Source: an uncultured Tenacibaculum sp.
GTDB taxonomy: Bacteria > Bacteroidota > Bacteroidia > Flavobacteriales > Flavobacteriaceae
Direction of reading: 5' to 3'
DNA length: 64,000 nt
Assembly: GCF_947498805.1 (NCBI RefSeq)
Contig: NZ_CANMLT010000001.1
Span: 558,001 to 622,000 of the forward strand
Under the pieces are notes generated by a model, which saw only the letters and a list, made by a program, of their open reading frames with translations, did no database searches and was not told the origin of the DNA. Below, one piece after another: positions 27,318 to 35,991 of the stretch; positions within the stretch are counted from its first letter, which is position 1, and every line of letters starts with the position of its first letter. A program made the position numbers and the translations under genes.

Positions 27318-29648
27318 ATGTCACAATCAGTAAAAGTTCCATTCGGTCAAAAAGTCGCTTTTGGTGTTGGTATGTTTGCCAATCAAATGTTTCCTGCAAT
27401 ATTGGGTATTTTCATGGTAGTCTTGGTAGAAGATTTAAAATTTACAGGACTTATGTGGGGAATGATTTATTTATTCCCAAGATTGTTTGATGCTATCACC
27501 GATCCTTTAATGGGGTTTATTTCAGACAACACGAAATCAAAATGGGGAAGACGTAGACAATATGTTTTAGCAGGAGGAATTGTAATGGGAATTGCATACG
27601 TTTTTATGTGGCAACTCTTTAAAGAGAATACGGTACAATACAATTTTTGGTATTTCTTTCTTTGGTCTGTTGTGTTTTACTTAGGACTTACGCTTTTTAG
27701 TGTTCCTTACGTAGCTATGGGATATGAAATGAGTGATGATTTCCATGAACGCACAAATATTATGGCAATTGCTCAATGGATTGGGCAATGGGCTTGGGTA
27801 ATAGCACCCTTATTTTGGATTATTATGTACGATCCAGAATGGTTCCCTTCTGCAGATGTAGCCGCCAGAAAGTTAGCCATATGGGTAGCCGTCCCATGTG
27901 CTATTTGTGCTATTGTACCCGCTTTGTTTATTAAAAGTGAATCTACCTTAGATAAAGATTATGAACCATTAAACCTTTTAAATATTAGTGGTAGCTTAAA
28001 GAAAATACTGAGGAGTTTTGTAGAAGCATTTCAAATGAAAGAGTTTAGAAAGTTATGTCTTGCTACATTCTTTATTTACAATGCCTTTATGGCTGTATCC
28101 TCATTAACATTTTTTGTAATAGTCTATAAATTGTTTAATGGTAGTGCAGAAGCATCGGGTATATGGATATCCCTATTTGGAGCTTTAGGAGCCTTAGGAA
28201 CCACTTTTATAGTAATACCTGTTGTAGCCTGGCTTTCAAAAAGAATGGGTAAGAAAAAGGCATTTATGTTATGCCAAACGATTTCTATTCTAGGGTATAT
28301 TATGATGTATTTTCTGTTTATTCCAGGAAAACCATGGATGTATATCATAGCCTTACCATTCTTTTCTTTCGGTATTGGAAGTTTATTTACCATTATGATG
28401 TCAATGACAGCCGATGTAATAGATATTGATGAATTGAATACAGGAAAACGTAGAGAAGGAATTTTTGGAGCAATTTATTGGTGGATGGTAAAAGTAGGTT
28501 TTGCAATTGCAGGAGCATTGAGTGGTGTTATCATATGGGCGGTTGGTTTTAATGCAGAGTTACCAACTGTAGAGCAGCAAGCTTCAGTAGATGGGCTACA
28601 TGCATTTTTTTGCTTTTTCCCAATTATAGGAACAGTAGCAGCGATGTATGTAATGCGTAATTATAGTGTTTCAGAAGCAAGAGCTAATGAAATTCGTGCA
28701 CAACTAGATCGTAGAAAGAAACCAGTAGGGTCTTCATACTATCAAACAAATAAATTGGCATCTTTATTTTCTTCTAATTTGAATATTGATAATTCTACAG
28801 AGATCGATTTCAAATCAAAATCAGCAGAAGAAATCAAAACAATGTTCAGAAACACATTGCAAAATAAGATGTACGGATTGTGTTTTAGTCCGTATTTAGA
28901 AGGGCAAAATATAGGAAATCAACTATCTGAAAACCAAATTCAACAACGTATGGATATTGTTGCTCCTTATACCGACTGGATTCGTTCTTTTTCATGTACA
29001 GACGGAAATGAGCTCATACCAAAAGTAGCAAGAAGTAGACGTTTAAAAACAATGGTGGGTGCTTGGATTGGAAATGATAGCGATAAGAACGCAGTAGAGA
29101 TTGATAATTTAATCAAATTGGCTAAAGAAGGATATGTAGATGTTGCCGTGGCAGGAAATGAAGTTTTATTACGTGAAGATTTAAGCGAAGAAGAACTCAT
29201 AAACAATATCCTCAAAGTAAAAAAAGCCTTGCCAGATATTTCGGTAGGATATGTAGATGCTTATTACCAATTTGTAGAAAGACCTAAATTGGTTGAAGTG
29301 TGCGATGTTATTTTGGTAAACTGTTATCCGTTCTGGGAAGGAAGTTCTATTGAAGAAGCTTCAGAGTATTTAAGAAAAATGGTTGCAGTTACAGAACAAG
29401 TAGCCAATGGAAAACAAGTGATTATTACAGAGACCGGATGGCCTAATAAAGGAGATAATACAGAGAAAGCAGAGCCTTCAGAGAATAATGCGATGAAATA
29501 CTTTATAAATACCATTGTATGGTCTCAACAAAAAAATATACCGCTGTTTTATTTCTCTTCTTTTGATGAATCTTGGAAAGTACATCAAGAAGGAGATGTT
29601 GGTTCACGTTGGGGAATTTGGAACAAGAATGAAAAGTTAAAATATTAA
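27318..29648 (+). CDS. GPH-type sugar transporter fused to a cytoplasmic GH17 domain
   Basis: 776 residues in one uninterrupted frame. Residues 1-450 are a 12-TM glycoside-pentoside-hexuronide (MelB-like) cation symporter, with the family signature LFDAITDPLMGFISDNTKSK (57-76) followed by WGRRR. A charged segment (about 451-515) follows the last TM and leads to a GH17 barrel (about 516-776) with both catalytic glutamates: Glu615 in AVAGNEVLLR and Glu705 in IITETGWPN. Positive-inside arrangement of the transporter puts the GH17 domain in the cytoplasm. The product would import laminari-oligosaccharides and hydrolyse or rearrange them at the membrane. The next gene encodes a free GH17 aligning closely with this domain, up to the shared ending NEKLKY. 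A transporter-glycosidase fusion of this kind is unusual. No frameshift is visible. Confidence 0.9.
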   Translation: MSQSVKVPFGQKVAFGVGMFANQMFPAILGIFMVVLVEDLKFTGLMWGMIYLFPRLFDAITDPLMGFISDNTKSKWGRRRQYVLAGGIVMGIAYVFMWQLFKENTVQYNFWYFFLWSVVFYLGLTLFSVPYVAMGYEMSDDFHERTNIMAIAQWIGQWAWVIAPLFWIIMYDPEWFPSADVAARKLAIWVAVPCAICAIVPALFIKSESTLDKDYEPLNLLNISGSLKKILRSFVEAFQMKEFRKLCLATFFIYNAFMAVSSLTFFVIVYKLFNGSAEASGIWISLFGALGALGTTFIVIPVVAWLSKRMGKKKAFMLCQTISILGYIMMYFLFIPGKPWMYIIALPFFSFGIGSLFTIMMSMTADVIDIDELNTGKRREGIFGAIYWWMVKVGFAIAGALSGVIIWAVGFNAELPTVEQQASVDGLHAFFCFFPIIGTVAAMYVMRNYSVSEARANEIRAQLDRRKKPVGSSYYQTNKLASLFSSNLNIDNSTEIDFKSKSAEEIKTMFRNTLQNKMYGLCFSPYLEGQNIGNQLSENQIQQRMDIVAPYTDWIRSFSCTDGNELIPKVARSRRLKTMVGAWIGNDSDKNAVEIDNLIKLAKEGYVDVAVAGNEVLLREDLSEEELINNILKVKKALPDISVGYVDAYYQFVERPKLVEVCDVILVNCYPFWEGSSIEEASEYLRKMVAVTEQVANGKQVIITETGWPNKGDNTEKAEPSENNAMKYFINTIVWSQQKNIPLFYFSSFDESWKVHQEGDVGSRWGIWNKNEKLKY

Positions 29649-29662
29649 AACAAAGAATTGCA

Positions 29663-30559
29663 ATGTCATTTAGATCGGGAAAAATAAAATCTTTAACAGG
29701 AAGTTCAGGAATATCTTTTGAGGGGAAATCTACAGAAGATTTGAAGGAGTTATTCAATGATATTTTAACGAATGGAATGTATGGTTTATGTGCCAGTTTT
29801 TATGAAGAAGGTCAGGAGCCAGGAGATCAACTAACCGAAGAACAAATAAGAAGAAGATTAACCATTATGAAACCTCATATTAAATGGATTCGTTCTTTTT
29901 CTTGTACCGAAGGAAATGAGCTAATTCCCAAAATAGCTAAAGAAATGGGAATTAAAACCTTAGTGGGAGCTTGGTTAGGAGATGATTTAGAAATCAATGA
30001 AAACGAGATTAAGGGACTGATACAATTGGCAAAAGAAGGATATGTTGATATTGCTGCGGTAGGTAATGAAGTAATGTATAGGAAAGATTTATCGGAAGAA
30101 GAATTACTAGCATACATGCAACAAGTAAAAAAAGAGTTACCTACAAATATTCCTATGGGCTATGTTGATGCCTATTATGAATTTACTGAAAGACCTAAAA
30201 TTACACAAGCTTGTGATGTCATACTTACCAACTGTTATCCTTATTGGGAAGGTTGTCATATAGATTATTCTTTGATGTATATGAAGCAAATGTATTATCA
30301 AGCTTTAGATGCAGCCAATGGAAAACCAGTTATTATTACAGAAACAGGTTGGCCAAGTAAGGGAGAAGGTTTAGAAGGAGCAATACCTTCTTATGAGAAT
30401 GCCATAAAGTATTTGATAAATGCTCAAAAATGGTCATCAGAAGATAATATACCGATGTTCTATTTCTCTTCTTTTGATGAATCTTGGAAGGTTGGAGATG
30501 AAGGAGATGTAGGAGCATATTGGGGAATTTGGGATAAAAATGAAAAGTTAAAGTATTAA
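29663..30559 (+). CDS. Free cytoplasmic GH17 beta-1,3-glucanase/transglycosidase
   Basis: 298 residues without signal peptide or TM, hence cytoplasmic. It is a minimal GH17 barrel with acid/base Glu136 in AAVGNEVMYR and nucleophile Glu227 in IITETGWPS, plus IRSFSCTEGNELIP, MGYVDAYYEF and FYFSSFDESWKV. It aligns over its whole length with residues ~485-776 of the preceding transporter fusion, so the two arose by tandem duplication, followed by fusion or loss of the partner. The lack of a leader implies it works on imported oligosaccharides, alongside the cytoplasmic phosphorylase. It starts 14 bases after the fusion gene and ends 2 bases before the LacI gene. Confidence 0.88.
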   Translation: MSFRSGKIKSLTGSSGISFEGKSTEDLKELFNDILTNGMYGLCASFYEEGQEPGDQLTEEQIRRRLTIMKPHIKWIRSFSCTEGNELIPKIAKEMGIKTLVGAWLGDDLEINENEIKGLIQLAKEGYVDIAAVGNEVMYRKDLSEEELLAYMQQVKKELPTNIPMGYVDAYYEFTERPKITQACDVILTNCYPYWEGCHIDYSLMYMKQMYYQALDAANGKPVIITETGWPSKGEGLEGAIPSYENAIKYLINAQKWSSEDNIPMFYFSSFDESWKVGDEGDVGAYWGIWDKNEKLKY

Positions 30560-30561
30560 AA

Positions 30562-31536
30562 ATGGTTACGTTAAAACAGTTATCTAAAGAGTTGGGAGTA
30601 TCAATTTCAACTGTTTCTAAAGCTTTAAGTGATAGCTTTGAAATAAGTGAAAGGACCAAGAAAAAAGTACTGGCATTAGCTAGGAAATACAATTATCGTC
30701 CAAATAATGTAGCTGTTAATCTTAGAGCGAAATCTACAAAAACAATAGGGGTAATTATACCTAATATTTTCAATCATTTTTACACTAAAATTCTCTCTGG
30801 AATAGAACAAGAAGCAAAAAGGAATAACTATAAGGTTATTGTTTCTATCTCTAATGAAACAGTCTCTTCAGAAAAAGAAGGGATTTCTTTTTTCTCTAAT
30901 GGAAGTGTAGACGGAATTTTGTTAGCACCTTCAGAAGAAACAGAAAAGTTAGGAAACTATAAGCATATTTCTGCCTTACACCAAAAAGAGATTCCGTTTG
31001 TATTATTTGATCGATATTCAGAAAAGTTGAATTCAGATAAAGTAATTATCAATGACTTTGATTCAGCAAAAAAAACGGTAAAGTATCTAATAAATAAAGG
31101 AAGGGAAGAAATAGTAGTCGTTTCTTTAATAAAACATTTGAGTGTAGGAGAGTTAAGAAAAAAAGGAGCTTTTGATGCATCTAAAAAAATTACACTATTA
31201 GAATTTGAAAAAGAGGAGGAGTTAGAAGAAGCATTTCTAAAATTAATTAAGCGTAAGCGTATAGATGCCGTTTTAGCATTGGATGAATTATCGGGTATTA
31301 TAACTTTAAACATAGCAAGAACAGTAGCATTTAGAATTCCTGAAGAGTTAACCATTATTAGTTTTAGTCAAGGAGTTTTATCTGAATATTCGTATCCAAA
31401 ACTTTCCACAATTAATCAGCATGCAAAAGAAATAGGAGAAAATTCTGTACAGTTATTATTAACTAGATTAAAAAACAAAGAAGCCTCTTATAAAACAAGA
31501 ATCATTAAAACAGCTTTAGAGATTCATCAAACTTAA
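30562..31536 (+). CDS. LacI family transcriptional regulator
   Basis: 324 residues. The N-terminal LacI HTH is clear (VTLKQLSKELGVSISTVSKALSDSFEISERTKKKVLALA), followed by the hinge NYRPNNVAVNLRAKSTKTIGVIIP and a periplasmic-binding-protein-like effector domain (NHFYTKILSGIEQEA, SNGSVDGILLAPS, IPFVLFDRYS, STINQHAKEIGENS). It is the last gene of the glucan operon, 2 bases after the GH17 gene, so it probably senses a cytoplasmic product of that pathway. It could repress the glucan genes or the TonB receptor gene downstream. With the SusR-like sensor at the other end, the locus has a periplasmic and a cytoplasmic regulator. Confidence 0.92.
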   Translation: MVTLKQLSKELGVSISTVSKALSDSFEISERTKKKVLALARKYNYRPNNVAVNLRAKSTKTIGVIIPNIFNHFYTKILSGIEQEAKRNNYKVIVSISNETVSSEKEGISFFSNGSVDGILLAPSEETEKLGNYKHISALHQKEIPFVLFDRYSEKLNSDKVIINDFDSAKKTVKYLINKGREEIVVVSLIKHLSVGELRKKGAFDASKKITLLEFEKEEELEEAFLKLIKRKRIDAVLALDELSGIITLNIARTVAFRIPEELTIISFSQGVLSEYSYPKLSTINQHAKEIGENSVQLLLTRLKNKEASYKTRIIKTALEIHQT

Positions 31537-31703
31537 AAGAAACTATTATCTCGATTAGTAACTTGAGGTATTGCAGTTATATCAATACTTTCAATGAGTT
31601 ATAAGATGCCTCATTTTAGTTATTGTTTACCATAACTTATCCTACTTAACAATAAAATTACAATTAGTTATACATTATTAAAAGTTTTCTTAACAAGAAA
31701 AAA

Positions 31704-31761
31704 GTTTACAAATAATAAATATTACGTTGATTTGTGATGTTGATATTTAATAATTGTAAAC
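31704..31761 (+). promoter_or_regulatory. Long inverted repeat framing the TonB-receptor promoter
   Basis: GTTTACAAATAATAAATAT (31704-31722) and ATATTTAATAATTGTAAAC (31743-31761) are inverted copies, 17 of 19 positions pairing, with a 20-base centre. The centre contains TTGATTTG (31727-31734), a one-mismatch -7 element. The ATG is at 31777. The left arm would lie upstream of the transcription start, so this is more likely a paired DNA operator than an RNA hairpin. The remainder of the gap (31537-31703) holds no gene. Confidence 0.6.
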
Positions 31762-31776
31762 AAATAAGAAAACAAA

Positions 31777-34638
31777 ATGACTAATAGTAAACTTTTATTA
31801 TCGCTTTGCACTTTTTTCATAGCGTTAATTAATTATGCACAAACCGCCACTATAAAAGGGGTTATCAGTGACGGTTCTTATCCGCTACCAGGAGCTTCTG
31901 TTATGGTAAAAGATACCTCTAATGGTACCAACACCGATTTTGATGGTAATTTTACTTTATCGAATGTAGAATTAGGAAACATTGTTTTGGAAATATCTTA
32001 TATCGCATTTCAAACAAAAACAATAACAGTTGATGTAAAAGAAAAAGGAAACAATCTAGGAACAATTAATCTATCTGAATCATCTCAAAGTTTAGATGAA
32101 GTAGTAGTAAAATCTTCTTCGAGAAGAAATAGCGAAGCAAGAGCCTTAAGTATTCAAAAAAGGTCAATGAGTATTATGAATGTAATAGCAGCAGATGGTA
32201 TTGGAAAATTACCAGATAGGAATGCTGCTGAAACAGTTCAACGTATTCAAGGATTATCTATAGAAAGAGATCAAGGAGAAGGACGTTTTGTATCAGTTCG
32301 TGGTTTACCTCCTTTTTGGGCTTCTACTACAATTAATGGAAATCGTATTCCAACAGCAGAAGAAGAAACTACTTCTCGTGCAACTGCTTTCGATTTCTTT
32401 CCATCGGAAATGATTGGTTATGTACAAGCGGCAAAAGCTATTACACCAGATATGGAAGGTGATGGTATTGGTGGTTCTGTAAATTTTATCACACAAACTC
32501 CTCCATCTAAAGAAACATTAAGTGTAACATTAGGAACTGGAACAAATGAAAAAGCAGGAAAGGTAAACTACAATGCGGCTTTTACTTATGGGAATAGAAC
32601 CCCAGATAATAAATTCGGATTTTTAGTAAACGTTTCTCATTGGAATCGTTCTTGGGCAACAGATAATTTCGAAGCACGTAGAAAAGGAGACCAAGGAGTA
32701 TTTCGTTTAGAACTAAGAGATTATACAGGAGTAAGACAAACAACTGGAATAAATACGGTATTTGATTATAAACTAGATGATAATAATAAATTCATAGTAA
32801 GAGGTGTTTATGGAACCTTAGCTGATGAGGAAACTCACTATAAACATAGAATTCGCTTTGATAAGTTTGATGAAACGGATAATACAGCTAGAGTTGAGTT
32901 ACAAAATATTCATGATGAGTTAATTACACAATTGGTCGCTTTTGATTTTGGAGGTGAACATAGTTTATTTGATGGAGCTGGTAAATTAGATTGGAATGTG
33001 GGTTCTTATGAGAATGAATTTAAGTATGGAAACATTCCAAACGCAGAAGATAACAGTTATTTCGTATTAAAATTCAATCAATCTGGAGTGGGGATTAAGC
33101 CAGCTTATGCGGTATCTAGACCTAATGGTGCTGGAGATCATAGAGCCTATTGGAAAGCAGATGGAGGACCAATGGACTTTAACAATCCATCAACTATTTT
33201 TGATGTGTTCTCAGATAGTAGCTTTACCTTAGATCCAACACAACAACAAATAGCTTCAGACGGATTAAACTTCTACAAAGTTTATGTAAACGAAAAAGAT
33301 AGGGTTGTTTTAACAGCTAACTATGAGCATAAGTTTAATGATAAGTTTAAGGTTAAAGTAGGTGCTAAATACCGTGATAAAGTAAGAAAAGCTGAATACG
33401 GAGATTATTTCTACTCACCACAAGGAAATGCTAACATTGCACTTAGTAATCTATCTCAATACCTGATTACACAACCAGGTAAAAGTGATTTCTTAAAAGA
33501 ATTGGCGCCGAACGCATCATCTTCTTTTAATCAAGTATTATCTACACAAGGAATGAGCGCCTTTTATAATTTGAATCAAGGTAATTTTAATTTTATCCCT
33601 GGAGATTCTGATGCTTTAGCTAGTGGAGGTGGATTGTCTAGAAATTTTACAGTAAATGAAGATCAATATGCAGCTTATGGTATGGCAACATTTAAAGCTT
33701 CAGATAAGTTAACTTTTGTTGGAGGTTTACGATTAGAGGCAACTAAAACGGCAGTAGAGGGATATTCTTATAACGAAGACGATAATGTATTGGTTAAAGC
33801 AAAAAACACCAATAGGTATCTAACTTATTTACCAGCATTACATGCAAGATATAGTTTTGATTCTAAAACAAACTTAAGAGCAGCGATTACAAGAACTTAC
33901 GCAAGACCAAATTTTGGTGATATTTCACCAGGAGTTTCATATAGTGAAGCCGATAATGAAGCACAAGGAGGTAACCCTGGTCTAGAACCAACATTTTCAT
34001 GGAACTACGATCTATTATTTGAACATTATTTTTCTAACGTAGGTATAATAAATGCAGGTGTATTTTATAAAGATTTAAAAGACCCAGTATTTGCTTCAAC
34101 ATCTATAATTGGAGGTGTAGAAACTAAAAGACCTGAAAATGGAGGAAAGGCTCACATTTTAGGATTAGAAGTAGGAGCAAATGTTCGTTTTGACATTTTT
34201 GCTAAAGAAGGCTTTTTAAGTAAACTAGGAATTCAAGCGAACGCTACTTTTATGGATTCTGAAATGATTATTCCAGGTGGAGATGAAAACGGAAATGATA
34301 GAACAGTAACTACACCATATCAAGCCAAAGAGTTATACAATGCACAATTATATTTTGAAGATGACAGGTTCAATTTAAGGTTTGCATTTAATCATAAAGG
34401 AAAATATGTAGTAGACTTTGGAGATAGAGATATTAATGATGAGTACTATGGGAACTATTCAACATTAGATTTTTCAGGATCATTAAGAATCAACGACCGT
34501 TTTTCAATTTTTGCCGATGTAAACAATATTCTAAATGAACCATTAATTTATCATTATGGAGCCAATGACACGGCAAGACCTAAGCAAGTAGAGTATTATG
34601 GAGTAAAAGGAAGTTTAGGTGTTAAGTTTAATCTGTAA
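31777..34638 (+). CDS. TonB-dependent receptor with carboxypeptidase-regulatory-like N-domain
   Basis: 953 residues. The signal peptide (1-21, ending INYAQ) is followed by a carboxypeptidase-D regulatory-like domain (about 23-108: GVISDGSYPLPGASVMVKDT, TDFDGNFTLSNV). Then comes a plug (about 110-240: RLPDRNAAETVQRIQGLSIERDQG-like sequence, VSVRGL, NGNRIPT) and a 22-strand barrel. The plug is of the Caulobacter-type TonB receptor family (TIGR01782-like, from memory) rather than a typical SusC, and no SusD gene accompanies it. It imports a substrate across the outer membrane. It lies between the glucan locus and the phosphonate-type genes. The shared promoter architecture with the gene at 37950 favours the phosphonate unit, but import of glucan oligosaccharides cannot be excluded. 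Confidence 0.88.
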   Translation: MTNSKLLLSLCTFFIALINYAQTATIKGVISDGSYPLPGASVMVKDTSNGTNTDFDGNFTLSNVELGNIVLEISYIAFQTKTITVDVKEKGNNLGTINLSESSQSLDEVVVKSSSRRNSEARALSIQKRSMSIMNVIAADGIGKLPDRNAAETVQRIQGLSIERDQGEGRFVSVRGLPPFWASTTINGNRIPTAEEETTSRATAFDFFPSEMIGYVQAAKAITPDMEGDGIGGSVNFITQTPPSKETLSVTLGTGTNEKAGKVNYNAAFTYGNRTPDNKFGFLVNVSHWNRSWATDNFEARRKGDQGVFRLELRDYTGVRQTTGINTVFDYKLDDNNKFIVRGVYGTLADEETHYKHRIRFDKFDETDNTARVELQNIHDELITQLVAFDFGGEHSLFDGAGKLDWNVGSYENEFKYGNIPNAEDNSYFVLKFNQSGVGIKPAYAVSRPNGAGDHRAYWKADGGPMDFNNPSTIFDVFSDSSFTLDPTQQQIASDGLNFYKVYVNEKDRVVLTANYEHKFNDKFKVKVGAKYRDKVRKAEYGDYFYSPQGNANIALSNLSQYLITQPGKSDFLKELAPNASSSFNQVLSTQGMSAFYNLNQGNFNFIPGDSDALASGGGLSRNFTVNEDQYAAYGMATFKASDKLTFVGGLRLEATKTAVEGYSYNEDDNVLVKAKNTNRYLTYLPALHARYSFDSKTNLRAAITRTYARPNFGDISPGVSYSEADNEAQGGNPGLEPTFSWNYDLLFEHYFSNVGIINAGVFYKDLKDPVFASTSIIGGVETKRPENGGKAHILGLEVGANVRFDIFAKEGFLSKLGIQANATFMDSEMIIPGGDENGNDRTVTTPYQAKELYNAQLYFEDDRFNLRFAFNHKGKYVVDFGDRDINDEYYGNYSTLDFSGSLRINDRFSIFADVNNILNEPLIYHYGANDTARPKQVEYYGVKGSLGVKFNL

Positions 34639-34679
34639 TTATTTTTCATTTTTTAAAAATGAACTCTGTTTAAATGCAA

Positions 34680-34706
34680 GCAAACTCTCTATCTAAGAGA
34701 GTTTGC
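34680..34706 (+). terminator. Strong hairpin between the receptor and MFS genes
   Basis: GCAAACTCTCT (34680-34690) and AGAGAGTTTGC (34696-34706) pair perfectly over 11 bp with a five-base loop. No U-tract follows on this strand (CTTGTTAAAAAA), so it may be a partial terminator or an mRNA 3'-end stabiliser that lowers expression of downstream genes relative to the receptor. Confidence 0.5.
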
Positions 34707-34725
34707 CTTGTTAAAAAAAAATAAG

Positions 34726-35991
34726 ATGAATATACGTTTTATAATACAAGCTTCTCTTGCAGCATTTGGCACTTACTTTTGTATGTATGCATTTCGAAAA
34801 CCCTTTACGGTGGCTATATTTTCTTACGAAGTGTTTTTTGGAATCGACTATAAAATTTTGTTGATAATAGCTCAAATAATTGGATATACGTTGTCAAAAT
34901 TTTTAGGAATAAAAATTATTTCTGAAATGAAAAGTCATCATAGAATAAAGTATCTAATTGGTTTTATTTTGTTTGCCGAGTTGGCCTTACTAGGTTTTGC
35001 AGCGATACCTGCTCCATATAATATTTTATTCTTGTTTTTGAATGGGTTACCTCTTGGAATGATATGGGGAATTGTATTTTCATACTTAGAAGGGAGGAAA
35101 GTTTCAGAATTGTTAGGAGTTATTTTATCATCTAGTTTTATAATCTCTTCAGGAGTGGTAAAATCGGTAGGGAAATGGACAATGGATTCGTTACAAGTAT
35201 CTGAGTTTTGGATGCCTTTTGTGACGGGGTTGTTTTTTATTGTACCATTAGTCATATTTTCATGGTTACTGGAAAAACTTCCAGTACCAAATGAAGAGGA
35301 TAATAAACTAAAAACAGCTAGAAAACCTTTAAATGGAATAGAAAGAAAAGAACTTTTTAAACTATATGCAATTCCATTAGTTTTGATAGTCTTTTTCTTT
35401 ACGATACTTACAGCAATTAGAGATTTTAGAGACAACTTTGCTCGAGAAATTTGGGAAGCTTTAGGATATAATGACGCTTCTATTTTTAGTATATCAGAGA
35501 TTCCAATAGCCATAATTGTACTTTTTATATTAGGATATATCGGTAGTGTTACCAAGAACTTTAAAGCCTTTACTTATTATCATTATGTATTAATATTTGG
35601 CACACTATCAATATTACTTTCCACCTATTTATTTCAGTTAGAAGTTATGTCTCCAATAGTATGGATGATTATTTCTGGTCTAGGATTATACGCCTGTTAT
35701 GTACCTTTTAATGGAATCTTTTTTGACAGAATGATTGCTACTTTTAAAATTAAAGGGAACGTAGGTTTTCTTATTTATATAGCCGATGCTTTTGGGTATT
35801 TAGGTAGTGTACTCATTTTATTGTTTAAAAACTTTGGAAGCAAAGAAGTATCCTGGCTATCGTTTTTTATACAATCACTTTATATGTTAGGAGCAATTGG
35901 TTTTATGATTTCGGTCTATTGTTTATTGTTCTTTAAAAAGAAAAAGAAAAGAGAAAAATATTTTAATGAAAATCAACTTATTTATGAATAA
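34726..35991 (+). CDS. DUF5690 family MFS-type transporter
   Basis: From ATG 34726 the product is 421 residues. An in-frame TTG at 34708 would add six residues (MLKKNK) and looks less likely. There are about 12 TM segments. The opening FIIQASLAAFGTYFCMYAFRKPFTVA is the DUF5690 hallmark, related to the glycerol-3-phosphate/hexose-phosphate branch of MFS (YRKPF-like). LDFRDNF-type residues (RDFRDNFAREIWEALGY) follow TM7. Such proteins are commonly found next to TIGR03364-type oxidoreductases and phosphonatase-like hydrolases, as here, so it probably imports an organophosphonate or related compound across the inner membrane. That substrate is inference. Confidence 0.8.
   Translation: MNIRFIIQASLAAFGTYFCMYAFRKPFTVAIFSYEVFFGIDYKILLIIAQIIGYTLSKFLGIKIISEMKSHHRIKYLIGFILFAELALLGFAAIPAPYNILFLFLNGLPLGMIWGIVFSYLEGRKVSELLGVILSSSFIISSGVVKSVGKWTMDSLQVSEFWMPFVTGLFFIVPLVIFSWLLEKLPVPNEEDNKLKTARKPLNGIERKELFKLYAIPLVLIVFFFTILTAIRDFRDNFAREIWEALGYNDASIFSISEIPIAIIVLFILGYIGSVTKNFKAFTYYHYVLIFGTLSILLSTYLFQLEVMSPIVWMIISGLGLYACYVPFNGIFFDRMIATFKIKGNVGFLIYIADAFGYLGSVLILLFKNFGSKEVSWLSFFIQSLYMLGAIGFMISVYCLLFFKKKKKREKYFNENQLIYE

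Noticed and set aside
31777..34638. SusC of the glucan locus
   Set aside because: The plug is of the Caulobacter TonB-receptor type, no SusD follows, it has its own promoter, and that promoter matches the one of the phosphatase gene. Kept as undecided import partner, not called SusC.
34938..35555. 205-codon leftward frame opposite the DUF5690 transporter
   Set aside because: Antisense shadow: no signal, no domain, and composition expected from the complement of hydrophobic codons.
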